A stretch of 64,000 nt of DNA from Thaumasiovibrio subtropicus (GTDB lineage: Bacteria > Pseudomonadota > Gammaproteobacteria > Enterobacterales > Vibrionaceae). A program made the translations under genes and the position numbers. This document shows, in pieces, positions 36,743-46,123 of this stretch; positions within the stretch are counted from its first letter, which is position 1, and each line of letters begins with the position of its first letter. A model generated the notes under the pieces. That model did no database searches. It saw only the letters and a list, made by a program, of their open reading frames with translations, and was not told where the DNA came from. The stretch covers positions 806,001 through 870,000 of the forward strand of contig NZ_AP023054.1 in NCBI RefSeq assembly GCF_019703835.1, given 5' to 3'.

Positions 36743-38419
36743 TTATTGCTCCTCATTGATGGGGCAGGTAATTGTAATCTTTGTCCCTTGCCCTTTGTCA
36801 CTCTCAATCGCGATATTCGCCCCGACTAAGGCGGCGCGTTCATTCATAATCGTCAGGCCATAATGTTTATCGACGGGAATCCGAGGGTCAAAGCCGATCC
36901 CGTTATCTGTGATCTCTGCGGTTAAAGTACTTGTTGATTGATGAATGTTGACGGTTATTTCAGATGCATTTGCGTGATGGATAGCATTCGCGACCGCTTC
37001 ACGAATGATATGCAGTAAATGTGGTTGTGTTGCTTTATCTAACGTGAGCTGGCTTACCTGATTTTCAATGATGAGGTTGCCTTGCTGTTGATAGGGCGAG
37101 AGCATTTGGCTGAGCGCGATAGCAAAAGGTGTATCTTCGAGAGAGAGTCTAAACGCGGTGAGTAGCTCGCGCAGTTGGGTATAAGCGTCATTCAGCCCTT
37201 GCTCTAACTGCAAGAGGGCATCAGGTGGTGCACTGTAATGCCGCTTTAGTAGCGACACTTGGATTTTCAAGAAAGAGAGTGATTGTGCTAGCGAATCATG
37301 AAGTTCTCTGGCGATATGGCTGCGCTCTTCCATCATGGCAAGATGTTGCGCGTTATGCTGACTTTCAGTGATCAGGACACTCCGCGCGAGTAGTTGACAG
37401 GCGTGGAGAAGTTGCGCTTGATCCGGACAGGGTAGATCAAACTGCCACTGGAGATCGCCAAGGTGGCGTCCTTCTGCATAGATTGGCGCGAGCTGCCATT
37501 TTGTTGAGCTAGGGGCGCCTTTAGTCAATGTCCACGTGTTCGGGGTGATGATGGTGAGCTTAAGTGCTCGAATGCCCTCGATCATCATTAGTTTGTCTAG
37601 CACGAGATCGAAGTGATCAACTTTTATCGGGTGTTGTGCCATGGCCGCCGAGCACTCATACAATAGCTGTAGCGTATGGTTGCTGTGGGCGAGTCGGTGT
37701 GTCTTTTCCTCTACTTTCATCTCCAGTTCGTTATAGAGCTGCGCCAGTGAGGTCGACATGGTGTTCATGGTATTGGCTAACTCTGTTAACTCGAAATGAT
37801 TGGGTAAGTGGAGTTGCGTTGAGAAATCGCCTTCGGAAAGTGATTTGCTTGCTGCGACCATTTGATGGAGAGGCGCGACGATATGGCGTTTGGAGAACTG
37901 CAAAGTCGTGATGACAGTCAGAACAATCAAGAGAAGCGTTCCTCCGCCCATTGCCGCCAAAATATGGAGTTTTTGATTAGTATGTTGCTGAAGTTGCAGC
38001 ACAAAAGCGTCAATTTGATCCACAAATAGCGGTAAGTATTGATTGTACTTGGCATAGTCTTGCGCTTGGATAACATCGAGCAGTGCAAACCATTGTGCAT
38101 GTAGCGCTTGATACTGGTGATGGATGCTATCGGGGGCAATAACATCAATGATTTCGCCCAGATGCGTAAAACTGGCCGACATCGTTCGCTGGTATTCAAC
38201 CAATAGTTCTGGATGGTACGTAAAGGAGTGGGCGAGGCGGTAGCTCTGCATTCGCAGTGAACCCGCGACGTTAATTGCTTCAGCATCATTGATGCTGGAG
38301 AGATAGAAAGTGATCGCAATAACGACGGTAATCGTAGAGAAACCAATAATACTGAAGAGCATCATCGCCAATCTTGCGGTGATTCCTCTCTTGGCCATGC
38401 GTGGCGTCCGACTATTCAT
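36743..38419 (-). CDS. narQ: Nitrate/nitrite sensor histidine kinase NarQ
   Basis: Membrane sensor of 558 residues: TM1 (about 16-40), periplasmic domain beginning with the nitrate-binding P-box AGSLRMQSYRLAHS, TM2 (about 153-173), HAMP, a short cysteine-containing central region (LLYECSAAMA), then DHp with the phosphorylated His in ERSHIARELHDSLAQSL and ATPase motifs EAVANAIHHA and DNGIGFD. An in-frame ATG seven codons later is an alternative start. Divergent from napFDABC, four bases before narP. Confidence 0.94.
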   Translation of the reverse strand: MNSRTPRMAKRGITARLAMMLFSIIGFSTITVVIAITFYLSSINDAEAINVAGSLRMQSYRLAHSFTYHPELLVEYQRTMSASFTHLGEIIDVIAPDSIHHQYQALHAQWFALLDVIQAQDYAKYNQYLPLFVDQIDAFVLQLQQHTNQKLHILAAMGGGTLLLIVLTVITTLQFSKRHIVAPLHQMVAASKSLSEGDFSTQLHLPNHFELTELANTMNTMSTSLAQLYNELEMKVEEKTHRLAHSNHTLQLLYECSAAMAQHPIKVDHFDLVLDKLMMIEGIRALKLTIITPNTWTLTKGAPSSTKWQLAPIYAEGRHLGDLQWQFDLPCPDQAQLLHACQLLARSVLITESQHNAQHLAMMEERSHIARELHDSLAQSLSFLKIQVSLLKRHYSAPPDALLQLEQGLNDAYTQLRELLTAFRLSLEDTPFAIALSQMLSPYQQQGNLIIENQVSQLTLDKATQPHLLHIIREAVANAIHHANASEITVNIHQSTSTLTAEITDNGIGFDPRIPVDKHYGLTIMNERAALVGANIAIESDKGQGTKITITCPINEEQ

Positions 38420-38460
38420 TTTTAATACGTTAAATATGTGATCTCAATCGGTTAAATTCT

Positions 38461-38474
38461 TTGACCTAGTACAA
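38461..38474. promoter_or_regulatory. Possible FNR site in the narQ-napF gap
   Basis: TTGACCTAGTACAA against TTGAT-N4-ATCAA: good left half, weak right half. Expected for an anaerobic operon; weak on its own. Confidence 0.35.
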
Positions 38475-38488
38475 GTCTACCCTACAAA

Positions 38489-38504
38489 TACCCCTTTGGG
38501 GTTA
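38489..38504. promoter_or_regulatory. NarP 7-2-7 site upstream of napF
   Basis: TACCCCT-TT-GGGGTTA: two inverted heptamers two bases apart, the only arrangement NarP recognises. The left heptamer is perfect to TACYYMT; the right differs at two positions. Confidence 0.65.
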
Positions 38505-38578
38505 TATCTCCTTTTTCTTTGCCCTCTAGACTAGAGAGTAATGATCAATTTCTTGAGCGATTTATCAATCGCGGTGTC

Positions 38579-39064
38579 ATGGATTCTTCAAAACGTCAAT
38601 TTTGGAAGCGCGCGCTCGGTCAAAAACGGTCGCCAAATGAAGTGAGTTTGCCGTGGACGCAGGCGGACTTCACAGAGCGATGCACACGCTGCCGAGCGTG
38701 TGTTGATGCTTGTGAAACGGCTGTTATCAAGGTCGGTGATGGCGGCTTTCCTGTGGTCGATTTATCACAAGGTGAATGCACTTTCTGCTATGCCTGCGCA
38801 GCACATTGTGACGTTGATGGTTTGTTTTCTTCTCAGTCCGAGACACCTTGGCAGCATAAGGTCCAAGTGCTTGATGCTGTCTGCCTGCCCTATCAGCAAG
38901 TGACTTGTCGCAGTTGCAGTGATAGCTGTGAGACGAGAGCAATTCGATTCCAGTTACAGTTAAAGCAGGAAGCGACGCCGGAAATAGATATAAATCAATG
39001 TACTGGGTGCGGTAGCTGTGTCTCTGTATGCCCGACAAACGCAATTGAGGTGGTATCAGCATGA
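38579..39064 (+). CDS. napF: Ferredoxin-type protein NapF
   Basis: 161-residue cytoplasmic iron-sulfur protein of the nap operon, thought to help NapA mature. Three 4Fe-4S motifs are clear: CTRCRACVDAC, CTFCYACAAHC and CTGCGSCVSVCP, with a further CRSCSDSC cluster-like motif. Start at the ATG at 38579 (MDSSKRQFWKR), which has an RxxxW-type basic N terminus as in NapF; the frame is open 20 codons upstream from a TTG. The stop overlaps napD by 4 bases. Confidence 0.93.
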   Translation: MDSSKRQFWKRALGQKRSPNEVSLPWTQADFTERCTRCRACVDACETAVIKVGDGGFPVVDLSQGECTFCYACAAHCDVDGLFSSQSETPWQHKVQVLDAVCLPYQQVTCRSCSDSCETRAIRFQLQLKQEATPEIDINQCTGCGSCVSVCPTNAIEVVSA

Positions 39065-39327
39065 GTGAATATCACGTGAGCAGCTTGGTTGTTCATGCTG
39101 CAACGGATCAAGTCGAAACACTAAAGCGCCAGTTAGAAGCAATGCCGGGGACAGAAGTACCGGCGGTAAGTGAGGTGGGCAAAATGGTCGTCGTGGTTGA
39201 AGGTGATAGTCGCCAGTGCCTCGTTGATCAATTTGAAACCATTCGCCAGTTACCAGGGGTACTTGCTGCCACCTTGGTCTTCCATCAACAAGATAATTCG
39301 TTGGCTGAGCCAGCCAGAGGAGTGTAG
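39061..39327 (+). CDS. napD: NapA-specific chaperone NapD
   Basis: 88-residue TAT proofreading chaperone that binds the NapA signal peptide in the cytoplasm. Conserved [10 protein letters not shown] near the N terminus and a ferredoxin-like fold pattern. ATGA overlap with napF; two bases before napA. Confidence 0.92.
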   Translation: MSEYHVSSLVVHAATDQVETLKRQLEAMPGTEVPAVSEVGKMVVVVEGDSRQCLVDQFETIRQLPGVLAATLVFHQQDNSLAEPARGV

Positions 39328-39329
39328 CC

Positions 39330-41816
39330 ATGACAGTATCGCGTCGAAGTTTCTTAAAAGCGAATGCCGCAGTCGCGGCAGCATCGGTAGCGGGTGTATC
39401 GCTTCCAACTGCGATAGCGCAAGCTGCTGAAGGCGACAATTCGGTGAAGTGGGATAAAGCACCTTGCCGTTTTTGTGGTACTGGATGTGGTGTGCTGGTG
39501 GGAACACAAAATGGCCGAGTCGTTGCGTCTCAAGGAGACCCACATGCCCCGGTTAATAAGGGGTTGAACTGTATTAAAGGTTACTTTTTACCCAAGATCA
39601 TGTACGGAGAAGATCGTCTGAACCAACCTATGCTGCGCAAAAAGGATGGGGTATACGATAAAAATGGCGAATTTACTCCGGTCAGTTGGGATGAAGCCTT
39701 TGATGTGATGGCGGATAAGTTTAAAGCGGCATTGAAAGAGAAAGGCCCAACGGCGGTGGGGATGTTTGGCTCTGGACAATGGACGGTATGGGAAGGTTAC
39801 GCCGCTGCGAAGCTTTATAAAGCTGGCTTTCGTTCTAACAATATTGATCCAAATGCGCGTCACTGTATGGCGTCGGCAGTTGTGGGGTTTGGCCGCACCT
39901 TTGGTATGGATGAGCCGATGGGCTGTTATGACGATCTGGAGCAAGCTGACGCGTTTGTCCTATGGGGAGCAAACATGGCAGAAATGCACCCAGTGCTTTG
40001 GTCTCGCCTGACCGATCGTCGCCTTTCTGCGAAACACGTTAAAGTCGCGGTACTGTCAACGTTTGAACATCGCAGTTTTGAACTTGCTGACAATGCGATC
40101 ATTTTTACCCCGCAATCTGATCTCGCCATTCTTAACTTTATTGCCCACTACATCATCAGCAACGACAAAGTGAACAAAGACTTTGTTGAAAAACACTGCA
40201 ACCTGGTGAAAGGCGCGACAGATATCGGGTATGGCTTGCGCCCAGATCACCCTCTGGAGAAAGCAGCAGCGAATCCGAATGACGGCAGTGCAACGCCAAT
40301 TAGCTTTGAAGCGTTTGCAAAGTTTGTCGCCGATTACGATGTGAAAACGGTCTCAAAAATGTCGGGGGTGCCAGAAGATCAACTGATCGCGCTCGCCGAG
40401 ATGTACGCTGAACCAAAAGTGAAAGTTGTCTCTTACTGGACCATGGGATTCAACCAGCACACGCGTGGTGTGTGGTGTAATAACTTGGTTTATAACATTC
40501 ACCTGCTAACAGGTAAAATTTCTCAGCCCGGGAATGGCCCATTTTCATTGACGGGTCAACCTTCTGCCTGTGGTACCGCCCGTGAAGTGGGGACTTTTGC
40601 ACACCGCCTGCCTGCAGACATGGTAGTGATGAATCCAAAGCATCGCGAAATGTGTGAGACACAGTGGAACATTCCGGCCGGTACCATTCCTGATAAACCG
40701 GGTTATCACGCAATTTTGCAGGATCGAATGCTGAAAGATCGTAAGTTGAATGCGTATTGGGTGATGTGTAACAACAATATGCAGGCGGGGCCAAATATCA
40801 ATGAAGAGCGTTTGCCTGGTTATCGCGATCCAGAAAACTTTATTGTCACTTCTGACCCCTATCCAACCGTCACGGCCATGGCGTCGGACTTGATCTTGCC
40901 GACGGCTATGTGGGTTGAGAAAGAGGGAGCCTACGGTAACGCCGAGCGCCGAACACAGTTTTGGCACCAACAGGTGAAAGCACCTGGCGAGTCAAAATCT
41001 GATCTTTGGCAGTTGATGGAGTTCTCTAAGCGTTTCACGGTTGAAGAGGTTTGGCCTGAAGATCTGCTTGCTAAGAAGCCAGAGCTTCGCGGTAAAACGC
41101 TTTATGACGTGCTGTATGCTAATGGAAAAGCCGATCAATTTAAGCTTGATGAGATCCCAGATGATCGCCTCAATGACGACGCTCGCCACTTTGGCTTCTA
41201 CGTTCAAAAAGGCTTGTTTGAAGAGTATGCCTACTTTGGACGCGATCACGCCCATGATCTTGCTCCTTTTGATATGTACCACGAATCGCGCGGTATGCGT
41301 TGGCCTGTTGTCGATGGCAAAGAAACATTGTGGCGTTATGCCGAAGGGCATGATCCCTACGTGGAAAAAGGGGATGGATTCGCGTTCTATGGTAAGCCTG
41401 ATAAGAAAGCCGTGATCTTTGCATTACCCTTTGAACCCGCTGCGGAATCACCAGATGCTGAGTATGACTTGTGGCTCTCGACAGGGCGTGTGCTCGAACA
41501 TTGGCACACCGGCACCATGACCCGTCGCGTGCCCGAACTCTATCGCTCCTTCCCTGATGCTGTGCTGTATATGCACCCGCTAGATGCGAAAGCTCGCGGC
41601 TTGCGTCGTGGCGATAAGGTCAAACTGGTTTCCCGTCGTGGTGAAGTAGAAACGCATCTCGAAACACGCGGCCGCAACAAAGTACCGCAGGGGTTGGTAT
41701 ATATGCCTTTCTTCGATGCTGGCCAGTTGGTAAATAAAGTGACACTCGATGCCACTGACCCACTTTCTAAAGAGACCGACTTTAAGAAGTGTGCGGTAAA
41801 AGTGATGAAAGCCTAA
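39330..41816 (+). CDS. napA: Periplasmic nitrate reductase catalytic subunit NapA
   Basis: Molybdenum bis-MGD enzyme that reduces nitrate to nitrite in the periplasm, 828 residues (E. coli 828). TAT signal [16 protein letters not shown] (residues 3-18). [4Fe-4S] ligands in [13 protein letters not shown] and GLNCIKGYF; the Mo-ligating cysteine in [20 protein letters not shown]. Conserved C-terminal [22 protein letters not shown]. Electrons come from quinol via NapC and NapB, encoded next. Confidence 0.98.
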   Translation: MTVSRRSFLKANAAVAAASVAGVSLPTAIAQAAEGDNSVKWDKAPCRFCGTGCGVLVGTQNGRVVASQGDPHAPVNKGLNCIKGYFLPKIMYGEDRLNQPMLRKKDGVYDKNGEFTPVSWDEAFDVMADKFKAALKEKGPTAVGMFGSGQWTVWEGYAAAKLYKAGFRSNNIDPNARHCMASAVVGFGRTFGMDEPMGCYDDLEQADAFVLWGANMAEMHPVLWSRLTDRRLSAKHVKVAVLSTFEHRSFELADNAIIFTPQSDLAILNFIAHYIISNDKVNKDFVEKHCNLVKGATDIGYGLRPDHPLEKAAANPNDGSATPISFEAFAKFVADYDVKTVSKMSGVPEDQLIALAEMYAEPKVKVVSYWTMGFNQHTRGVWCNNLVYNIHLLTGKISQPGNGPFSLTGQPSACGTAREVGTFAHRLPADMVVMNPKHREMCETQWNIPAGTIPDKPGYHAILQDRMLKDRKLNAYWVMCNNNMQAGPNINEERLPGYRDPENFIVTSDPYPTVTAMASDLILPTAMWVEKEGAYGNAERRTQFWHQQVKAPGESKSDLWQLMEFSKRFTVEEVWPEDLLAKKPELRGKTLYDVLYANGKADQFKLDEIPDDRLNDDARHFGFYVQKGLFEEYAYFGRDHAHDLAPFDMYHESRGMRWPVVDGKETLWRYAEGHDPYVEKGDGFAFYGKPDKKAVIFALPFEPAAESPDAEYDLWLSTGRVLEHWHTGTMTRRVPELYRSFPDAVLYMHPLDAKARGLRRGDKVKLVSRRGEVETHLETRGRNKVPQGLVYMPFFDAGQLVNKVTLDATDPLSKETDFKKCAVKVMKA

Positions 41817-41892
41817 CTCATTCTGCCTATCGATAACGGTTGGTGAGGATAGGCAAAACTGTTTTGATTTAAACGCTCTTAGGGAGTCACGA

Positions 41893-42330
41893 ATGATGAT
41901 GAAACGAATGATCCTAGTGCTGCTGATGCTGGGCAGCGTTTCTGCGGTAGTGATGGCACAAGTGCAATCGTTGCGCGGTAATCAAGATATTGGTGATACG
42001 AATACGGCACCAAGTATTAAGGTGGTACCGAAGCAGCATGATAAGTACGCGTTGGACTATGTTAATCAGCCGCCGCTGGTGCCGCATGCGGTAGAAAACT
42101 ATCAAATCAATCAAGCGAATAATGCGTGTTTGCAGTGTCATGATGTCGATACTTATCGTCAGACTGGTGCGCCAAGGATCAGTCCGACCCATTACATGGA
42201 TCGCAATGATGTTATGTTGACCGAGGTCGCACCGCGTCGTTACTTCTGCTTACAGTGCCATGTAACGCAGAGTGATACTCAGCCTCTTATTGGCAACGAT
42301 TTTGTCCCCGCAGGTAAATTCGGTGAATAG
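41893..42330 (+). CDS. napB: Diheme cytochrome c NapB
   Basis: Electron-transfer subunit of NapAB, 145 residues with a signal peptide (about 1-22) and two heme motifs, CLQCHDVD and CLQCHVTQ. His ligands in NYQINQANN and ISPTHYMDR regions are expected. AGGGAG lies before the ATG at 41893; two further ATGs follow directly, so the start may shift by one or two codons. Confidence 0.95.
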   Translation: MMMKRMILVLLMLGSVSAVVMAQVQSLRGNQDIGDTNTAPSIKVVPKQHDKYALDYVNQPPLVPHAVENYQINQANNACLQCHDVDTYRQTGAPRISPTHYMDRNDVMLTEVAPRRYFCLQCHVTQSDTQPLIGNDFVPAGKFGE

Positions 42331-42338
42331 GAGGCAAC

Positions 42339-42944
42339 ATGGGATTGATTAAACGCTTTTGGCGCTGGTTTAGGAAACCCGTCAATGTCGCTGTTGGCAC
42401 CTTACTCAGTTTAGGCTTCGTGGCGGGTATCATTTTTTGGGGGGGCTTTAATACCGGGATGGAGATGAGCAACACAGAAGCGTTCTGTATTAGTTGCCAT
42501 GAAATGGAAGTGAATGTCTACGAAGAGTATGTCACCACGATTCATTACACCAATCGCTCCGGTGTACGTGCAACCTGTCCAGATTGTCACGTCCCTAAAG
42601 AGTGGACGCCAAAGATGATTCGTAAAATTCAAGCATCGAAAGAGTTGTACGGTAAGGTGTTTGGCCTGATTGATACCCCGCAAAAGTTTGAGGATCATCG
42701 GTTAAAAATGGCTGAACGTGAATGGGCGCGGATGGAGGCGAACGATTCACAGGAGTGTCGAAACTGTCATAACTTTGAGTATATGGACTTCACGGCGCAA
42801 CGCACAGTCGCCGCGCAACTTCATGACTTAGCAGAAGAAAATGGCCAGACATGTATCGACTGTCACAAAGGGATTGCACATAAATTGCCGAAAGGCCATG
42901 AAGTCGTTCGCGAGTTCCCTGACCTGACTTCATCGGGTCAATAG
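42339..42944 (+). CDS. napC: Tetraheme quinol dehydrogenase NapC
   Basis: Membrane-anchored NapC/NirT cytochrome, 201 residues: one N-terminal helix (about 20-37) and four CxxCH hemes (CISCHE, CPDCHV, CRNCHN, CIDCHK). Passes electrons from the quinol pool to NapB. There are no napE, napG or napH genes here, so NapC is the sole quinol link. Last gene of the operon. Confidence 0.96.
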   Translation: MGLIKRFWRWFRKPVNVAVGTLLSLGFVAGIIFWGGFNTGMEMSNTEAFCISCHEMEVNVYEEYVTTIHYTNRSGVRATCPDCHVPKEWTPKMIRKIQASKELYGKVFGLIDTPQKFEDHRLKMAEREWARMEANDSQECRNCHNFEYMDFTAQRTVAAQLHDLAEENGQTCIDCHKGIAHKLPKGHEVVREFPDLTSSGQ

Positions 42945-42951
42945 CAGGATA

Positions 42952-42982
42952 GCAACTGGCAAGGCGCCTTCTTGCCAGTTGC
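42952..42982. terminator. Hairpin between napC and the DUF2956 gene
   Basis: GCAACTGGCAAG and CTTGCCAGTTGC form a perfect 12-bp stem with a 7-base loop between two converging genes. The T-run is poor, so termination may be partial. Confidence 0.65.
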
Positions 42983-42988
42983 GTCTAT

Positions 42989-43336
42989 TTACTGACTCAA
43001 AAAGTATGCAATAAATCCCACCCATGATAGTGCCAATAAGATCCAAGGAAGTTTAGAAGGGGCATGCGTTTCAATATGTGTTACCTCTGCAGTGGTGTCT
43101 GGCGCGACTGAAGGGGCAGTCTCTACCTGTGTTGCTTTTGCTTTCTGCCTTTTCTTTTGAGCCTTGTCTCGCTCACGTGCTTTGGCTTTGTGTTGTTTTT
43201 TGTACTGCTCTATGCCTTTTTGAATACCTGCGGCAATCAGTTTCGTCTGCTCTTTCGTTTGTCCCGGCTTTTGCGTCGCCTTCGCGATAGCCATGGCTTC
43301 TTGTTGTGTTTTGGGGGAGGTCTTTGGGTTCGCCAT
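42989..43336 (-). CDS. DUF2956 family membrane protein
   Basis: 115 residues. N-terminal half is polar and lysine-rich (QQEAMAIAKATQKPGQTKEQT, then KKQHKAKARERDKAQKKRQKA, coiled coil likely), then a threonine/proline linker, and a C-terminal membrane helix LPWILLALSWVGFIAYFL (about 96-113). This is the DUF2956 pattern of vibrios; function unknown. A tail-anchored orientation with the basic part in the cytoplasm is likely. Confidence 0.8.
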   Translation of the reverse strand: MANPKTSPKTQQEAMAIAKATQKPGQTKEQTKLIAAGIQKGIEQYKKQHKAKARERDKAQKKRQKAKATQVETAPSVAPDTTAEVTHIETHAPSKLPWILLALSWVGFIAYFLSQ

Positions 43337-43665
43337 AGTGTGTCCTATTGACTAGTCTTAGCGCTATTGTATCAAGAATCGATGACTTTTCCCGCCTATT
43401 CAACCCGTTACAGCTGGTGTGACTTAGTGCACGAATTTATGTATCAAAAATGTACAACTGCACAGTTTTCCCATGATTTGCTCGAATCTCTACGCGCTGT
43501 TACATACGATGGATGCTATACCTGCGTAAACTGCACGGCTTAACATCTTCACTATCAAGGTGTTAGTAGCGTTTTTGCAAAGGTGCTGTCGTAATGACTT
43601 CTCTTTTTCTTCTCAGTCACTCATAGTTAGTGCTTTATTAAGAAATCGCAATGTAGAGGTAAGAA
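43337..43665. other. Non-coding gap between DUF2956 and DUF2919 genes
   Basis: 329 bases between divergent genes. I see no tRNA, terminator, repeat or convincing operator; it presumably holds both promoters. Confidence 0.5.
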
Positions 43666-44163
43666 GTGAAGCATTGGATGGCTCATTTGGATAATCACGG
43701 TTGGTTTGTGCCTCCGATATGGCTTTGGCTCGGCTGGGTATTGCTTTCGCGTAGCTGGTGGTTGGTTGTCATTGCAGGGGTGAGCAGAGAGCAGGGTGCT
43801 GCACTGCTTGAACTGTTTTACCCCAAGCAGATGGAGCTATACCAGCAGATGGCACTCGCTGCCCCGGTGGTGGTGTTTATGTGGCTGTCGGGCTTGCGAC
43901 ACAAGCTGCCTCCTTGGTTGCTCAGAGTCTGGCAAAAAGGCAGAGGGATAACACTAGTGGTACTAGTGAGCGATTTTGTTATTCAAGGCTACGCCATCGC
44001 CAATGCGCCGTTAACCGCAACATTGCCGATGCTAGTCACGGCAGTACTGACACTCTGGTTTGCCCTGTATTTAGTGAGAAGCTGGCGTGTCGACATGACG
44101 TTTACAATGATTCCATCAGATGCTTCTAGAAAGGAAGAGGGGAGAGGCGTCAACGACAATTAA
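43666..44163 (+). CDS. DUF2919 family inner membrane protein (YfeZ-like)
   Basis: 165 residues with about four hydrophobic segments. The N-terminal motif HGWFVPPIWLWLGWVLLSR and the block VIAGVSREQGAALLELFYP are characteristic of DUF2919, E. coli YfeZ. GTG start at 43666 with GAGGT upstream. In E. coli yfeZ lies near yfeX, the DyP peroxidase, and here the DyP gene also follows. Function unknown. Confidence 0.82.
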   Translation: MKHWMAHLDNHGWFVPPIWLWLGWVLLSRSWWLVVIAGVSREQGAALLELFYPKQMELYQQMALAAPVVVFMWLSGLRHKLPPWLLRVWQKGRGITLVVLVSDFVIQGYAIANAPLTATLPMLVTAVLTLWFALYLVRSWRVDMTFTMIPSDASRKEEGRGVNDN

Positions 44164-44175
44164 TGAGTTAGAGAT

Positions 44176-44571
44176 ATGCAAGAGTTAAGTAAAGGTTTAA
44201 TACTATTCAGTGCCCTGCTCAGTCCATTGGCGATGGCGGATTGGCAGCTCAATGTGGATTTGCAGTTCAGTGCGCCCGTCGGTGAGCAAACGAGTCAGTC
44301 TTCCATTCATTTGTCGCCGGGTGAAGAAGCGATCTTCTTAGAGTCTTCTAGTAGCGAGCTACCGCTGAGAGGCAGTGCTGAACTGCTCGATGTCAACGCA
44401 GAGACGGTAACCGTCGCTTTCACCGTCGAGCAACTTGCGGACAATGGCGACTGGGTGACTTTTGCCAAGCCGATAGTGTCGACGGGCATTGATACGCCTG
44501 CTGAGATCGCCATAGCGGATGATGATAACCAGCAAACATTGAACTTAGCAATCTCTGTCTCTTCCCATTAA
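44176..44571 (+). CDS. Secreted protein of unknown function
   Basis: 131 residues with a signal peptide (about 1-21, ending AMA before DWQLN). The mature part is acidic and predicted all-beta, with no cysteine (LNVDLQFSAPVGEQ, EEAIFLESSSSELPL). I do not recognise the family. It follows the DUF2919 gene by 12 bases, so the two are probably co-transcribed, and it ends at a terminator before the DyP gene. Confidence 0.7.
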   Translation: MQELSKGLILFSALLSPLAMADWQLNVDLQFSAPVGEQTSQSSIHLSPGEEAIFLESSSSELPLRGSAELLDVNAETVTVAFTVEQLADNGDWVTFAKPIVSTGIDTPAEIAIADDDNQQTLNLAISVSSH

Positions 44572-44595
44572 GTCTCGCGCAACTTAGCACTTAGA

Positions 44596-44619
44596 AACCT
44601 TCCGTCTGGAAGGTTTTTT
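44596..44619 (+). terminator. Terminator downstream of the secreted unknown
   Basis: AACCTTCCGTCTGGAAGGTT hairpin and T-run. Confidence 0.9.
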
Positions 44620-44722
44620 CTTTCTTACTCAAACCACAACACCATACGAAATCAATATCTTTTAAAGCGGTTTGTGTACACTAAGTGGTGAGCTTTGTCT
44701 TAATAATAAAAGGAACAAAACT

Positions 44723-45619
44723 ATGGCAACGATGCAGCCAGGTATTTTGCCGAATGCAGGGCCTTTTGCACTGTATGTAACCCTGAATGTTGAGAACCTC
44801 ACTGACGCAGTAAAAGCGCAGCTTGGTCACTTTCACCGTCTTATCGCTGATATTAATGACCAGTATCAAGCGGATCTATGTGCAACATTGAGTTTTGGTC
44901 AGCAATGTTGGCAGCAGCTATATCAAGGGACGTCGTTCGATACCTTTAAGCCGCTGGGTGCGGGTAAGGTGACTGCGCCAGCGACAGAAGCGGATGTATT
45001 AATACATATTCACTCGACACGACATGATTTACATTTTCTTGCTCTGCGCAAGTTTTTGGCACCTATCGCTGATGTCGTTACGATAACCGACGAAACCTAT
45101 GGCTATCGTTACTTAGACAGTCGCGATATGACCGACTTTGTTGATGGGACCGAGAATCCAAAGGAAGACGCTCAACGCCAAGAGGTTGCTGCTATTGCAT
45201 CGGGCGATTTAGCCGGTGGCAGTTTCGTTATGTTGCAACGCTTTGAGCACAATTTGCCAGCTTGGAACAAAATGGGGATTGCTCAACAAGAAGCGGCAGT
45301 AGGACGAACTAAAGCTGACTCGATTGAGTTAGATGACGTGCCAAACAATTCTCATGTGGGCCGTGTCGATATCAAAGAAAAAGGAAAAGGACTCAAACTG
45401 GTCCGCCACAGTCTGCCATACGGCTCCGTTAGTGGTCCTCACGGTTTGCTGTTTATTGCGTACTGTAATACGCAGCATAATTTCAAGCAGATGCTAGAAA
45501 GTATGTACGGTGAAGTGGATGGCGTGACAGATCGCTTGTTAGATTTCACTACAGCGGTAACTGGCGGTTACTATTTTGCGCCTTCGAATGAAATGTTGGC
45601 TGCCATTCTCGCTGAATAA
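44723..45619 (+). CDS. DyP-type heme peroxidase (YfeX-like)
   Basis: 298 residues from the ATG at 44723 (AAAAGGA upstream); 17 more upstream codons are unconserved. DyP signatures: FVDGTENP (GXXDG with the distal Asp), NSHVGRVD with the proximal heme His, and LVRHSLPYGS with the distal Arg. No TAT signal, so cytoplasmic. YfeX-type enzymes oxidise porphyrinogens and dyes and were proposed, with dispute, to release iron from heme. Confidence 0.92.
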   Translation: MATMQPGILPNAGPFALYVTLNVENLTDAVKAQLGHFHRLIADINDQYQADLCATLSFGQQCWQQLYQGTSFDTFKPLGAGKVTAPATEADVLIHIHSTRHDLHFLALRKFLAPIADVVTITDETYGYRYLDSRDMTDFVDGTENPKEDAQRQEVAAIASGDLAGGSFVMLQRFEHNLPAWNKMGIAQQEAAVGRTKADSIELDDVPNNSHVGRVDIKEKGKGLKLVRHSLPYGSVSGPHGLLFIAYCNTQHNFKQMLESMYGEVDGVTDRLLDFTTAVTGGYYFAPSNEMLAAILAE

Positions 45620-45656
45620 TTCCTAAAGAGAATATTTCCTGACTGTAAGCACCATA

Positions 45657-45690
45657 GGGCCTTGAAGGGTTACTCTTCGAGGCCTTTATT
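45657..45690 (+). terminator. Terminator downstream of the DyP gene
   Basis: GGCCTTGAAG and CTTCGAGGCC (one G-T mismatch position as G-U) with a 7-base loop, then TTTATTTAT. Confidence 0.75.
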
Positions 45691-45852
45691 TATGGGGTTT
45701 ACACGGTTGTTTTGATTTAATTTTCATTAAAAATAAACACGTCAAAGTACTTTTGACGACGCAATTTAACGAGTTTTAACGTTGAAAAGTGTGATCTCAA
45801 GCCATTATTTAAAACGCGAAAATATTTAATCCTAGAATAACGGATAAATACT

Positions 45853-45870
45853 AAGTGATTTAGATCACTT
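45853..45870. promoter_or_regulatory. CRP-like site 1 upstream of the chitobiase gene
   Basis: AAGTGATTTAGATCACTT, a near-symmetric palindrome that differs from the CRP consensus by one base in each half. Located in the 504-base gap 45620-46123, which otherwise is AT-rich without genes. Confidence 0.55.
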
Positions 45871-45999
45871 AAAATCACTTCAAATCCCACATCTAACGTG
45901 ACTCAGATCGAGTTTTTACGTCATTTTTATATTCTCAGTTTTGACGTTTTACTTAACTTTCTGTTTTTAATGGATTAATTTCCTCCCTTTAATGTCTGA

Positions 46000-46015
46000 T
46001 TTGAACCAGATCACT
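46000..46015. promoter_or_regulatory. CRP-like site 2 upstream of the chitobiase gene
   Basis: TTTGA-ACCAGA-TCACT, one mismatch per half. About 110 bases before the start codon. Confidence 0.45.
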
Positions 46016-46123
46016 TTCTGTATTGATTAATTTCGCGCAAGGAAATAACTGGGCTTAATCTATCGCCAGTTGGAATGAGTCAGCGTCACGACTCTCGTTA
46101 CCGGAATGATTAGGATACGGAAG

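Noticed and set aside
39056..39439. 127-codon frame antisense to napD/napA
   Set aside because: Overlaps two well-supported genes and has no recognisable domain.
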